Notes under the pieces: model-generated
Seen by the model: the letters and a program-made list of their open reading frames with translations, nothing else
Told to the model about the DNA's origin: nothing
Databases searched by the model: none
Assembly: GCA_046302815.1 (NCBI GenBank)
Contig: JBKCHO010000026.1
Span: forward strand, 1 to 17,737
Length of the DNA stretch: 17,737 nucleotides
Reading direction: 5' to 3'
Origin: JALRAP01 sp046302815
Lineage (GTDB): Bacteria > Bacteroidota > Bacteroidia > AKYH767-A > OLB10
Made by a program: the position numbers and the translations under genes
Shown here: positions 1 to 6,550 of the stretch, in pieces
Layout: each line of letters begins with the position of its first letter
Numbering within the stretch: the stretch's first letter is position 1

Positions 1-48
1 CCGTTGATGTAATTGCTGATCTTTTGCATAAGGTTGGTTGAGCGACAA

Positions 49-2394
49 TCAAAGTTTGGTGAAACGCTGCACAGAAGACGCGCCGTTGCTGTACACACGC
101 AACAGGTAAACACCGCTCGACCATTTACCGGTTTCAATCATCATGGATGGGTTGGATATCCGGGTGTTCGCTATTAGAATACGTCCCGATGGATCGGTCA
201 CTTCGTACGACATGTTCTCTTGGTAATGCAGGATCTGCATACGCAACTGGTCGTGCACCGGGTTTGGTGCCAATGTGAATACCTGGCTGTTGTTAGACTC
301 GAACACGGATGTGAACGAAGTGGGCACACATCCGCCGTAGGTATAGGTAACCAATCGCTCGGTATTTTGGTTCACTATGTCGCGGATATTGTCGATGCAA
401 ATCACCGAGTCCGTCACTGCCGAGAAGTATATCCGACACAACGGTTGCGAAGTCGCCGAACGATTGAGTGTGGAGTCCTGACGCGAAATGGCGAACAAGG
501 ATGCACCACCATTCATCAAACGAATATCGACGGGGAATTCAACCGGATCAGCCAAACTGACCACCGATGAAGGGGCGATGCCACTTACGGTGAACTGATA
601 GGCCTTGATGTCGGCATCGGAGTTGCGGATTTCAATATCCATGAAGCCGTTTGTGAAGTCCACCGTGGTGATGGCAAGCCCAGCGGTGTCGTTCGGATTC
701 AGGATGTTCCTTGGGAAATTGCATTCGTTGGTGTTGGTTCCTGCAGGATGCGGTGCATGCGGTGTGTTGATGCACCACAACGCCAAAGCAGCGTCATACA
801 CGGAAACCTGTCCGTCGCCATTCAAATCGTAGCAGGGCGCTGATGAGCTAGGCATGCTTTCCAGCATGTTGGCATACTCGAACACATCAGTGGTGTCTAA
901 TGCCAAGTCGTTATTCAGGTTACCATAAATGCCGGTACCTGCGCACACCCCATTGCAATCGAGCACTGCGGCACCACCTGGTATTCCCATGCAATCTACA
1001 AACGGAGTACAATTGGGAAGGATGGTAAAGGATGGAACGGCGGCGGTGTTGCGAGTGATCTGCAAACACACTTGAAGCGCGTTGTTGGCATGATTGATTT
1101 CGTAATGGTTGAATGCGTCGGGCAAATGACGCGAGTTGATGATCACCGCCAAACGGTATTGTCCATCGGGCACATCAGTGATGTCGATCCACTGGCACTG
1201 CGTACCCACGCCGTACACATCATAGCAACCTGCGGAGATGCCCATGTACCCGCAATTGTAAGTTCCCCATCCACAAAGGTCCATCACACAGAAACCGTTC
1301 TTATGTCCAGCCGGAATCAGGTTGCCATTGTTGTCATACAATCGGTAATCGCCATATCCCTCATAGTGTGCGTGGCCGTGACAATTCACCGTGTTGAACA
1401 TGGTAGGATTACCAGAAGGAGTGCCCACGATGTAATCGAGGTTGCCGATGTTGTCGATTTTTGAAGTGAATGAAATCACATAGCGGGTGCCGTAACCTGT
1501 TACGCATCCTTCGGACACATCGCAAGTGCCTGCGGCGATTGTTTGCAAGCCAAGACTGCTCACAAACGCAAGCGAATCGAATACCAAATCAGGACCGGTA
1601 CAGCCAGGGTTAGGTGCATAGATGCAGCTGCCGTCGTCGATTGCTGCCAGCGGATTGAAGTTGCAAGCATTCGGATCGGTGCAGCCCGATACAGGTCCCA
1701 CATAGCTGAATGAAAAATTCACGGTGCCGGTGCAGTTGTCGTTGCTGTCGCCGATGCGCACGATGTAGGATTGACCAGCCATGAGGATCACATCCAGCTC
1801 TGCCTGTAGACCGCATCCTGCGTTATCGTTATAGGCATAGGTTCCGGGAGGACCTTCATCGCCCGATTGTGGATTGCATGCGGAGTACACCCAGATCTTC
1901 GTGTCGCAGGTGTTGGTGCCGCATGTGGTGATGTTATAGATGCCCGTTGTAGGTGCGGTGAAAGAGTAATAATGGTTGTCGTAAACGGTGTTGTGGTTGC
2001 CTGCGGTGAGGGTGGATGGCTGCGAGCAGAAGGCCCCTGGTGGACAGTTGATCAGCACCTGGTCTTGGAACCCGTAGTTGTAACCCGTAGCAATCTGTTG
2101 TCCGTTGAGGTAGAGCCAATATCCGCCCGGTGCATAGATGCCGTCGCCATAGCTGTCATAGATCGTGAACACATGGCACGCGTTGGCCGCGATGCAGATG
2201 GTGTCGCCTACCGAACCTCCTGAATCAATTTGAGCGCCGTTGATGTCGTTGATCTCCCAGCTGATTTCGTAGGGCCACGCATCGGGCACGATTTGCACGA
2301 TGAGCTGCGAGAATCCTGCAGGACATGGATTGGTTTGTGCTTGCAGGTTGGTGATGCCAAACAGGAGCAATAGGAATGGTAATATTTTTTTCAT
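49..2394 (-). CDS. T9SS-secreted multidomain protein with a lysyl oxidase (LOX) domain
   Basis: 781 aa. Seen: signal peptide 1-20 (MKKILPFLLLLFG...LQAQ); an N-terminal beta domain 22-117; a pre-peptidase C-terminal-like beta domain about 118-232; a GCTDPNACNFNP...DDGSC module 237-257; a lysyl oxidase-like domain about 266-448; a DCNGVCAG module near 479-486; a dockerin-like pair of Asp/Asn-rich loops about 490-545; a cohesin-like beta domain about 567-690; and a type A T9SS sorting domain about 705-781 (LAPNPVHD, SGVYLLRV). The LOX call rests on CHGHAH (C338; H339, H341, H343, matching human LOX copper ligands H292/H294/H296), GHKNGFC (K365, matching LTQ lysine K320), GCYDVYG (Y394, matching LTQ tyrosine Y355) and QWIDITDVPDGQY. 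Family knowledge: LOX deaminates peptidyl lysine to allysine, releasing H2O2 and NH3. The protein has about 33 Cys, unusually many. Start is the ATG before the signal peptide, 21 nt after the upstream gene. The substrate is unknown; catalysis is inferred. Confidence 0.88.
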   Translation of the reverse strand: MKKILPFLLLLFGITNLQAQTNPCPAGFSQLIVQIVPDAWPYEISWEINDINGAQIDSGGSVGDTICIAANACHVFTIYDSYGDGIYAPGGYWLYLNGQQIATGYNYGFQDQVLINCPPGAFCSQPSTLTAGNHNTVYDNHYYSFTAPTTGIYNITTCGTNTCDTKIWVYSACNPQSGDEGPPGTYAYNDNAGCGLQAELDVILMAGQSYIVRIGDSNDNCTGTVNFSFSYVGPVSGCTDPNACNFNPLAAIDDGSCIYAPNPGCTGPDLVFDSLAFVSSLGLQTIAAGTCDVSEGCVTGYGTRYVISFTSKIDNIGNLDYIVGTPSGNPTMFNTVNCHGHAHYEGYGDYRLYDNNGNLIPAGHKNGFCVMDLCGWGTYNCGYMGISAGCYDVYGVGTQCQWIDITDVPDGQYRLAVIINSRHLPDAFNHYEINHANNALQVCLQITRNTAAVPSFTILPNCTPFVDCMGIPGGAAVLDCNGVCAGTGIYGNLNNDLALDTTDVFEYANMLESMPSSSAPCYDLNGDGQVSVYDAALALWCINTPHAPHPAGTNTNECNFPRNILNPNDTAGLAITTVDFTNGFMDIEIRNSDADIKAYQFTVSGIAPSSVVSLADPVEFPVDIRLMNGGASLFAISRQDSTLNRSATSQPLCRIYFSAVTDSVICIDNIRDIVNQNTERLVTYTYGGCVPTSFTSVFESNNSQVFTLAPNPVHDQLRMQILHYQENMSYEVTDPSGRILIANTRISNPSMMIETGKWSSGVYLLRVYSNGASSVQRFTKL

Positions 2395-2415
2395 TTTAAC
2401 ACGAGTTGGTATTCG

Positions 2416-3873
2416 TTAGTATGACTGCCTGATGATCTTCGTTTTGATATCGGTCGATTCAACATGTAAAAAATAAACGCCTGCTTCTACATGATCTAAT
2501 GGAATAGAGGACTCGCCCATTCCAAGTATACCTTCGGAAACAATCCTGCCGACACCATCATATAGCCGATATGATTTACCGATTAGTTCCATTGAACCGG
2601 AAATGTATACTACCTCGGAGGCTGGATTTGGATATGCTAGAACCTGTAATTCGTTCAATGTTTCTGGATTACCCGTATTGGCTGAAGTGTAAACACGGAT
2701 GGTGTTGGTTCCCGTTACCGCCATCAAACCGTTGGGAGAAAGACTCGCCCCGCTCGTGTTGTTTCCTGGAAGCGGGTCCGACCACATCAACTGCAGATTA
2801 TTGTCGAACGCATACACCGTATTGGCACTATTGGTGGCGTATACCATGCCATTGCCGGCGGCCGATAAACGAGGAGAGAACACTCCGGAGGCTGCAATGG
2901 TGATGGATGAGTCCAATACCACACCCATTTGCGGATCCAACCGGAATATTTTGCCATTGGATGGAACATAAACGGAACCATCTGCACCGACACACATATG
3001 GCTGAAGGGCGCATCGCCTGTAATGGCTGTAGACCATAGTAAAGAGAGAGCGGTGCCGTTGTCCAAGAATGCGCTAACATTGTCGTTCTGCAGTTGCACA
3101 TAGATTACGCCATTGGGTCCGACCATCAAAGGGCATTGCGGTATGGGACCGCCTCCTCCTAATGAATTCACCACATGGCTGTATTTCTTCGTTCCTGTAG
3201 ACAGGTCGGTTGCCCACACGTATGGTACTCCGCCGATTTGTTCAAAAGTATAACCGGTGTTGGTAGGCATGTAAATGCTCATTTCACCGCTACCAGACGC
3301 CATCGGAATGGTGTTGAGTTGCCAAACCATTTGTCCGGTTTGGTGATTGATCTTATAAATTTTCTGGTTGCCTTCAATAAACAAATCCCCGTCCGAGTCA
3401 AATGTGGCGGTAGTAGTGATGTATGGGGCAACAGTAACATTGGACGTCCATACCCAACTTCCCGTGTTCACATCCAACGCATACAATGTATCATTGGAGC
3501 TCTCGGTGTACCGCACCACATAAACTTGTTGGTTGCGAAGGCCCATAGGTAAAGATCGGCCATTGTTGTTGGTTACGTCCACGCTCCACAACTGTGCGCC
3601 GGTTGCAAGATCATAACAAACTACAGGCGCATAGGTCATGCTGAAAAACCGCATGGTCACCAGTCGGTTGCCCTCTATGAATGCCGGCGTTCCGAAGATA
3701 CCGGTGGCATTGGCCTGCCAAAACACATTGTTGTTGGTTGGACCTGAAACGTTGGAATATCCGTTACGGCCAGGGTTGCCTCCGCCATTGTTCCACCCAG
3801 TTGCGAATTGTGCGTTGACACTACTTGAAATGCATAACAAAACAAGTAAGGTAGCGATGCGGAGCTGTCTCAT
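2416..3873 (-). CDS. T9SS-secreted PQQ-like beta-propeller protein
   Basis: 485 aa. Seen: signal peptide 1-21 (MRQLRIATLLVLLC...VNA, cleaved before Gln22); repeated blades about 55-395 of the PQQ-like/WD-like type, with recurring pairs such as YDLATGAQLWSVDV, LDVNTGSWVWTS and INHQTGQMVWQL (T-G-x-x-x-W), each followed by D-G-x-(L/V)-(Y/F)-(I/V) strands; then a type A T9SS C-terminal domain about 411-485 (AYPNPASE, AGVYFLHVES). Proteins of this build are exported through the outer membrane, cleaved and usually anchored to the cell surface. The fold is often called PQQ-like, but nothing here shows PQQ binding or dehydrogenase residues, so a binding or scaffold role is the safest reading. It lies 40 nt downstream of the thioredoxin gene and 21 nt upstream of the LOX gene, same strand, so co-transcription is likely. 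Function unknown. Confidence 0.87.
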   Translation of the reverse strand: MRQLRIATLLVLLCISSSVNAQFATGWNNGGGNPGRNGYSNVSGPTNNNVFWQANATGIFGTPAFIEGNRLVTMRFFSMTYAPVVCYDLATGAQLWSVDVTNNNGRSLPMGLRNQQVYVVRYTESSNDTLYALDVNTGSWVWTSNVTVAPYITTTATFDSDGDLFIEGNQKIYKINHQTGQMVWQLNTIPMASGSGEMSIYMPTNTGYTFEQIGGVPYVWATDLSTGTKKYSHVVNSLGGGGPIPQCPLMVGPNGVIYVQLQNDNVSAFLDNGTALSLLWSTAITGDAPFSHMCVGADGSVYVPSNGKIFRLDPQMGVVLDSSITIAASGVFSPRLSAAGNGMVYATNSANTVYAFDNNLQLMWSDPLPGNNTSGASLSPNGLMAVTGTNTIRVYTSANTGNPETLNELQVLAYPNPASEVVYISGSMELIGKSYRLYDGVGRIVSEGILGMGESSIPLDHVEAGVYFLHVESTDIKTKIIRQSY

Positions 3874-3913
3874 GTAATGTTGTGATTAATGCTTGTGGTT
3901 GAAATCAAGTTTT

Positions 3914-4963
3914 TTACCGCTTGTCGCGGATGTAATCGTTCCAGGTTTGGGTCTTGTAGGCATCGGTGCCGAAGTAGGGCAAGATGCGGCTAAGCGATGA
4001 GGGAGGCAGGTATGCGGGAATAGTTTCGATGAGACGGTTCTCCTCGTCTAGAATCACGAGGGATGGAATCACCAAGTTGTTTTTGGTGAGCGCCAACGCC
4101 AACGGGTGGAAGGGCGGTGCACCTGGTTGTGTGGCGAAGGGAACGGTTTGTCCGTTGAACACGATGGTGTCGCGGCTTTCGGCGTTGAAGCCAACCAGTC
4201 GGAAGGTGGAATCCGCGTAAGCGAAAACAGTGGAGTCGATGAAGGAGGCGCGTTGCATCACTTTGCAAGAGTTGCACCAGTCGGTGTAGATGAACACCAG
4301 CGTTTTCATTTTCTGGGTGGGAACCGAACGGAATGCATCCACGGGCGATTGCCAATTGAGTTTGGTGAACTGCTGATCGGTGGTGCTGTCGCGGAATGCT
4401 TTTTCAAACTGCTTTTCGAATTCGTTGTAGTCGCTGTTGCGGAATGCGTTTTCCACGGTAAAGATGAGCATGGGCTCGATGCGTTTCACATCGAGGTAGC
4501 CAGGTGCGGTGAGGTTGAGTTGAAAGCGGTTCTCTTCGCGGATGAAACCATTCATGAAGATGGTGCTGGGGTATGAGAGCTTTCCGCCGAGCTTGTCCAG
4601 TGCGAACTCGTGTACGGTGCGTGGCTCGGGCGATGTGGGTTTGTAGGTCTTGCCCAGGAAGGTAATGGTGTCTTTACCTTCGGCGTTGAACTTGACTGGG
4701 TAGAACTGGTTGTTGATGTACTGCGCGATGCCGGGATCGGAGTAAGTGGTTTTCATCATGTGCTTGCACCACCCGCACCAGTCGGTGTAGAAATCGATGA
4801 GCAGGGGTTTTGGCGCCTTCTCATAGGCCTTCATCGCCTCCTCGATGGTCATCCAGTTTACCAATCCGTTGGGATTGCCAGCAGGCGGCTGCACAGTCTG
4901 ATTTTGCGCAACGGCTTGCGTAGCAAGGATTAGGCAAATAGCGAGCAGTAGCTGTCGGAGCAT
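3914..4963 (-). CDS. Exported protein with two tandem thioredoxin-like domains
   Basis: 349 aa. Seen: signal peptide MLRQLLLAICLILATQAVAQ (1-20), then two thioredoxin-like domains. Domain 1 (about 35-165) has DFYTDWCGWCKHM with CGWC at 63-66 and the cis-proline in YPSTIF (P132). Domain 2 (about 205-335) has FIYTDWCNSCKVM with CNSC at 230-233 and IPSLVI (P300). Both carry a similar F-N-A-E-(G/S)-(K/R)-D-T-I segment after the active site, suggesting internal duplication. Fits the thioredoxin_7/DUF255-like class found in Bacteroidota envelopes; expected role is periplasmic disulfide reduction or isomerisation. Start: the reading frame stays open to 5230, but the added 89 residues are repeat-island sequence, whereas Met at 4963 begins a clean signal peptide. 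First gene of the probable minus-strand operon with the two T9SS proteins, one of them very cysteine-rich. Confidence 0.88.
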   Translation of the reverse strand: MLRQLLLAICLILATQAVAQNQTVQPPAGNPNGLVNWMTIEEAMKAYEKAPKPLLIDFYTDWCGWCKHMMKTTYSDPGIAQYINNQFYPVKFNAEGKDTITFLGKTYKPTSPEPRTVHEFALDKLGGKLSYPSTIFMNGFIREENRFQLNLTAPGYLDVKRIEPMLIFTVENAFRNSDYNEFEKQFEKAFRDSTTDQQFTKLNWQSPVDAFRSVPTQKMKTLVFIYTDWCNSCKVMQRASFIDSTVFAYADSTFRLVGFNAESRDTIVFNGQTVPFATQPGAPPFHPLALALTKNNLVIPSLVILDEENRLIETIPAYLPPSSLSRILPYFGTDAYKTQTWNDYIRDKR

Positions 4964-4981
4964 GGGAGGGGGAATGTAGTA

Positions 4982-4989
4982 CGAAAATA
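4982..4989 (-). promoter_or_regulatory. Possible -7 element upstream of the thioredoxin gene
   Basis: On the minus strand this reads TATTTTCG, one mismatch from the Bacteroidota -7 consensus TAnnTTTG, and ends 18 nt before the ATG at 4963. No good -33 TTG was found at the right distance. It would drive the three-gene minus-strand set. Confidence 0.3.
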
Positions 4990-5009
4990 GTGAAAAAATG
5001 GGTGGTGGA

Positions 5010-5106
5010 GAACGCTGATTGTGCGGATCAAACGGATTGCCACGGATTTGATTTTTGACGATTAGTAAATCCGTGCGAATCTGCTGAATTCGATTGATCC
5101 GTGTTC
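5010..5106. repeat. Imperfect inverted pair of the ~40-nt dispersed repeat
   Basis: The right arm (5067-5106) reads AAATCCGTGCGAATCTGCTG then AATTCGATTGATCCGTGTTC. The left arm (5010-5049) is a degenerate reverse complement: inverted, it starts AAATCCGTGG and ends CAGCGTTC, matching the right arm at roughly two thirds of positions. The arms are separated by 17 nt. The right arm closely matches the repeats at 5467-5507 and 13175-13215, so this is a mobile or amplified noncoding repeat rather than gene sequence. Confidence 0.75.
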
Positions 5107-5155
5107 CCAATGCCGCATTGCAAAATTTCCGACTTACTTGCCTGCGGCGCTTCTT

Positions 5156-5183
5156 GTCACTTTTTGCTTGCCCAAAAAGTAAC
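5156..5183. repeat. Short hairpin (ACTTTTTG / CAAAAAGT)
   Basis: ACTTTTTG at 5159-5166 and CAAAAAGT at 5173-5180 are perfect reverse complements around a 6-nt loop (CTTGCC). One mismatch further out, GT (5156-5157) pairs with AC (5182-5183). It belongs to the repeat island, and it sits directly left of the larger nested hairpin. Terminator function is not supported because neither flanking gene ends here. Confidence 0.6.
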
Positions 5184-5194
5184 CAAAAAAGGCA

Positions 5195-5279
5195 CCACGA
5201 ACGCCAACCGTTTGATTGGTCTTGTCGCACATGGCTACACCCCCGGGCCGACCAATCTTACGGTTCGCACCGTTCGTGG
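5195..5279. repeat. 85-nt nested inverted repeat (long imperfect hairpin)
   Basis: Three pairs of arms nest inside one another: CCACGAACG (5195-5203) with CGTTCGTGG (5271-5279), AACCG (5206-5210) with CGGTT (5261-5265), and GATTGGTC (5214-5221) with GACCAATC (5250-5257). Together they give 22 perfect base pairs with small internal loops and a 28-nt apical loop. Most likely it is the core of a dispersed noncoding element; a structured RNA is the alternative. From memory, sequences like this recur in Bacteroidota genomes and give rise to spurious small ORFs. Confidence 0.7.
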
Positions 5280-5370
5280 ACCAGCCACCCGCCGACGGAT
5301 TACAATTTCCCATTGATCTTAAAATTGTTTAGGATTATGAATATCCGAGAGCATTTTACCGTGGTCAAAA

Positions 5371-5418
5371 TTTCTTTGCGGCTTTTGCGAAATTCCTTTG
5401 CGTCCTTTGCGCGAAACC
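5371..5418. repeat. CTTTGCG-rich repeat tract
   Basis: CTTTGCG occurs at 5374-5380 and 5396-5402, with variants CTTTTGCG (5382-5389) and CCTTTGCGCG (5404-5413), ending in AAACC. The spacing is irregular, unlike a CRISPR array. The island from 4964 to 5529 holds this tract, the two hairpins and the ~40-nt repeats; the AT-rich stretch 5419-5460 shows nothing recognisable. Confidence 0.55.
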
Positions 5419-5466
5419 TTTAAAACGCAATTTAATTATAATATGTATTTCATGTTTACCCCTCAT

Positions 5467-5507
5467 AAATCCGCGCGAATCTGCTGAATCCGCTTGATCC
5501 GCGTTCT
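5467..5507 (+). repeat. Copy of the ~40-nt dispersed repeat
   Basis: It reads AAATCCGCGCGAATCTGCTG followed by AATCCGCTTGATCCGCGTTCT. It differs from the right arm at 5067-5106 at only a few positions and is in direct orientation to it, so the two copies bracket the hairpin and the CTTTGCG tract. Its right part, with CTTGATCC, lies immediately before the next gene and may supply its -33 TTG. Confidence 0.8.
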
Positions 5508-5525
5508 ATATATCCACTACTTTCG
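5494..5525 (+). promoter_or_regulatory. Putative promoter of the 5530 gene, partly built from the repeat
   Basis: TTG at 5494-5496 (inside the repeat) and TACTTTCG at 5518-5525 (one mismatch from TAnnTTTG) are separated by 21 nt, compatible with Bacteroidota -33/-7 spacing. The ATG at 5530 is 4 nt downstream, which would give a leaderless or nearly leaderless mRNA. Confidence 0.4.
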
Positions 5526-5529
5526 CCCT

Positions 5530-6507
5530 ATGCAACCCGCTAGCCAAAAATCCCGCCTGAACAGGGCTTTGCCCTTGCTGATACTCCTACTGTCTCTAAC
5601 AAGAACCAACGCCACGGCCCAGGACACCGATATCTTCGAACTGAGTGTATTCGAAAATTCCCCCGGCGACACCATTGGCTTCGTATCGTTGTCGGAAATA
5701 TTGCGCTACAGCGAGCACCCCGACTCCACTTTCCTTCCCGACCTCTCCGAGCTGCCGCAAGACTCAGCAAGAAGTTATGAGCGCATCGTACTGACCGGTC
5801 CCCTCCGCAAGCAGATGCTGCAGGAGAATGGCATCGCTGCGAACGAACTGGTGTTTGTGTATGAATACGCCAAAAACATATTGTTCTCTTACCCCGTGAA
5901 AGACCTGCTGTTGGTGGCCCACCTGAGTCCCTACGTGTACGAATGGCCCTACCACGCCGAAGATAACATGTTGGGGTTTGAGTTCACACAAAAGCAATTG
6001 CACGGCTTAGCCTACCTCGACGAACACGCCTTGGTGACCCTCGGCAAACGCCACCCATTTGAACAGGGCAAGATGCACAACCTCGTTTGGAGCCCTATTG
6101 CACCCGAATTGTTCCCGAAGAACAAGATTACATCGGCACCCCTCACTCCCTATAACGCCAATCCCTATAAATTCGATGACGCACATACGGCTACCCTGGA
6201 CAGCCTGGTGTTTTACACTCGTGAACTGAAAACAGACGACGAGATCGTGGGCAAACACCTGGTGATCCAGCATCGCACCACCCAACAAAAGCTTTTCGAA
6301 CACACCTATCTGAACGGCGAAAGCACCCAACTAGCCGAACCCGACTACCAATACGCCGGCATCCTGTTCAAAAACCAACCACCCGTAATCATGGGCTTCA
6401 CCTGGGAGTCATTCGGCTGCCCCATCATCCAATCCATCGCCCCCGATAAAAAAACGGTGGTGGTGAGGTGTGATAATAGGCATTGGGAGTGGGTAGAGAT
6501 TTTATAA
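5530..6507 (+). CDS. Exported protein of unknown function
   Basis: 325 aa from the ATG at 5530. Seen: basic N-terminus (MQPASQKSRLNR), hydrophobic core LPLLILLLSL and a probable signal-peptidase site at TNATA before Gln30, so it is probably periplasmic or outer-membrane associated. No lipobox, T9SS C-terminal domain, transmembrane helix after the signal, or known catalytic motif was recognised. The C-terminal half is rich in aromatic and charged residues (for example YEWPYHAEDN, NRHWEWVEIL at the end). A longer reading from a TTG at 5494 was rejected because it would be encoded by the dispersed repeat. A near -7 element lies just upstream. It converges on the DUF4846 gene, with 43 nt between the two and no evident terminator. 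I do not recognise the family. Confidence 0.75.
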   Translation: MQPASQKSRLNRALPLLILLLSLTRTNATAQDTDIFELSVFENSPGDTIGFVSLSEILRYSEHPDSTFLPDLSELPQDSARSYERIVLTGPLRKQMLQENGIAANELVFVYEYAKNILFSYPVKDLLLVAHLSPYVYEWPYHAEDNMLGFEFTQKQLHGLAYLDEHALVTLGKRHPFEQGKMHNLVWSPIAPELFPKNKITSAPLTPYNANPYKFDDAHTATLDSLVFYTRELKTDDEIVGKHLVIQHRTTQQKLFEHTYLNGESTQLAEPDYQYAGILFKNQPPVIMGFTWESFGCPIIQSIAPDKKTVVVRCDNRHWEWVEIL

Positions 6508-6550
6508 GCCTCCATGTTTTTTACTTTGCTTCATAAATCTATATCCATGA

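Noticed and set aside
1072..1464. 130-aa plus-strand open frame opposite the LOX domain
   Set aside because: It is antisense to the strongly conserved LOX motifs; no independent evidence of coding.
2416..3873. PQQ-dependent dehydrogenase
   Set aside because: Only the beta-propeller repeats are present; no PQQ- or Ca2+-binding active-site residues or adjoining Cys pair of quinoprotein dehydrogenases were seen.
4106..4576. 156-aa plus-strand open frame opposite the thioredoxin gene
   Set aside because: It is antisense to a well-supported gene with CxxC motifs on the other strand; a shadow of its codon usage.
4964..5230. N-terminal extension (89 aa) of the thioredoxin gene
   Set aside because: It is encoded entirely by the repeat island, precedes a perfect signal peptide starting at 4963, and has no protein-like composition.
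5371..5418. CRISPR array
   Set aside because: Units are 7-8 nt with irregular spacing, no spacers of constant length, and no cas genes.
5094..5423. Open frames on the plus strand across the hairpin region (109 and 71 aa)
   Set aside because: They lie inside the inverted repeats and the CTTTGCG tract, with no signal, domain or promoter; open frames here follow from the repeat sequence.
5010..5507. Insertion sequence bounded by the ~40-nt repeats
   Set aside because: The bounded interval has no transposase gene and no clear target-site duplication; at most it is a noncoding element.
5494..5529. Earlier TTG start for the unknown exported protein
   Set aside because: It would translate the end of the dispersed repeat; the ATG at 5530 gives a normal signal peptide and sits just after a -7-like element.
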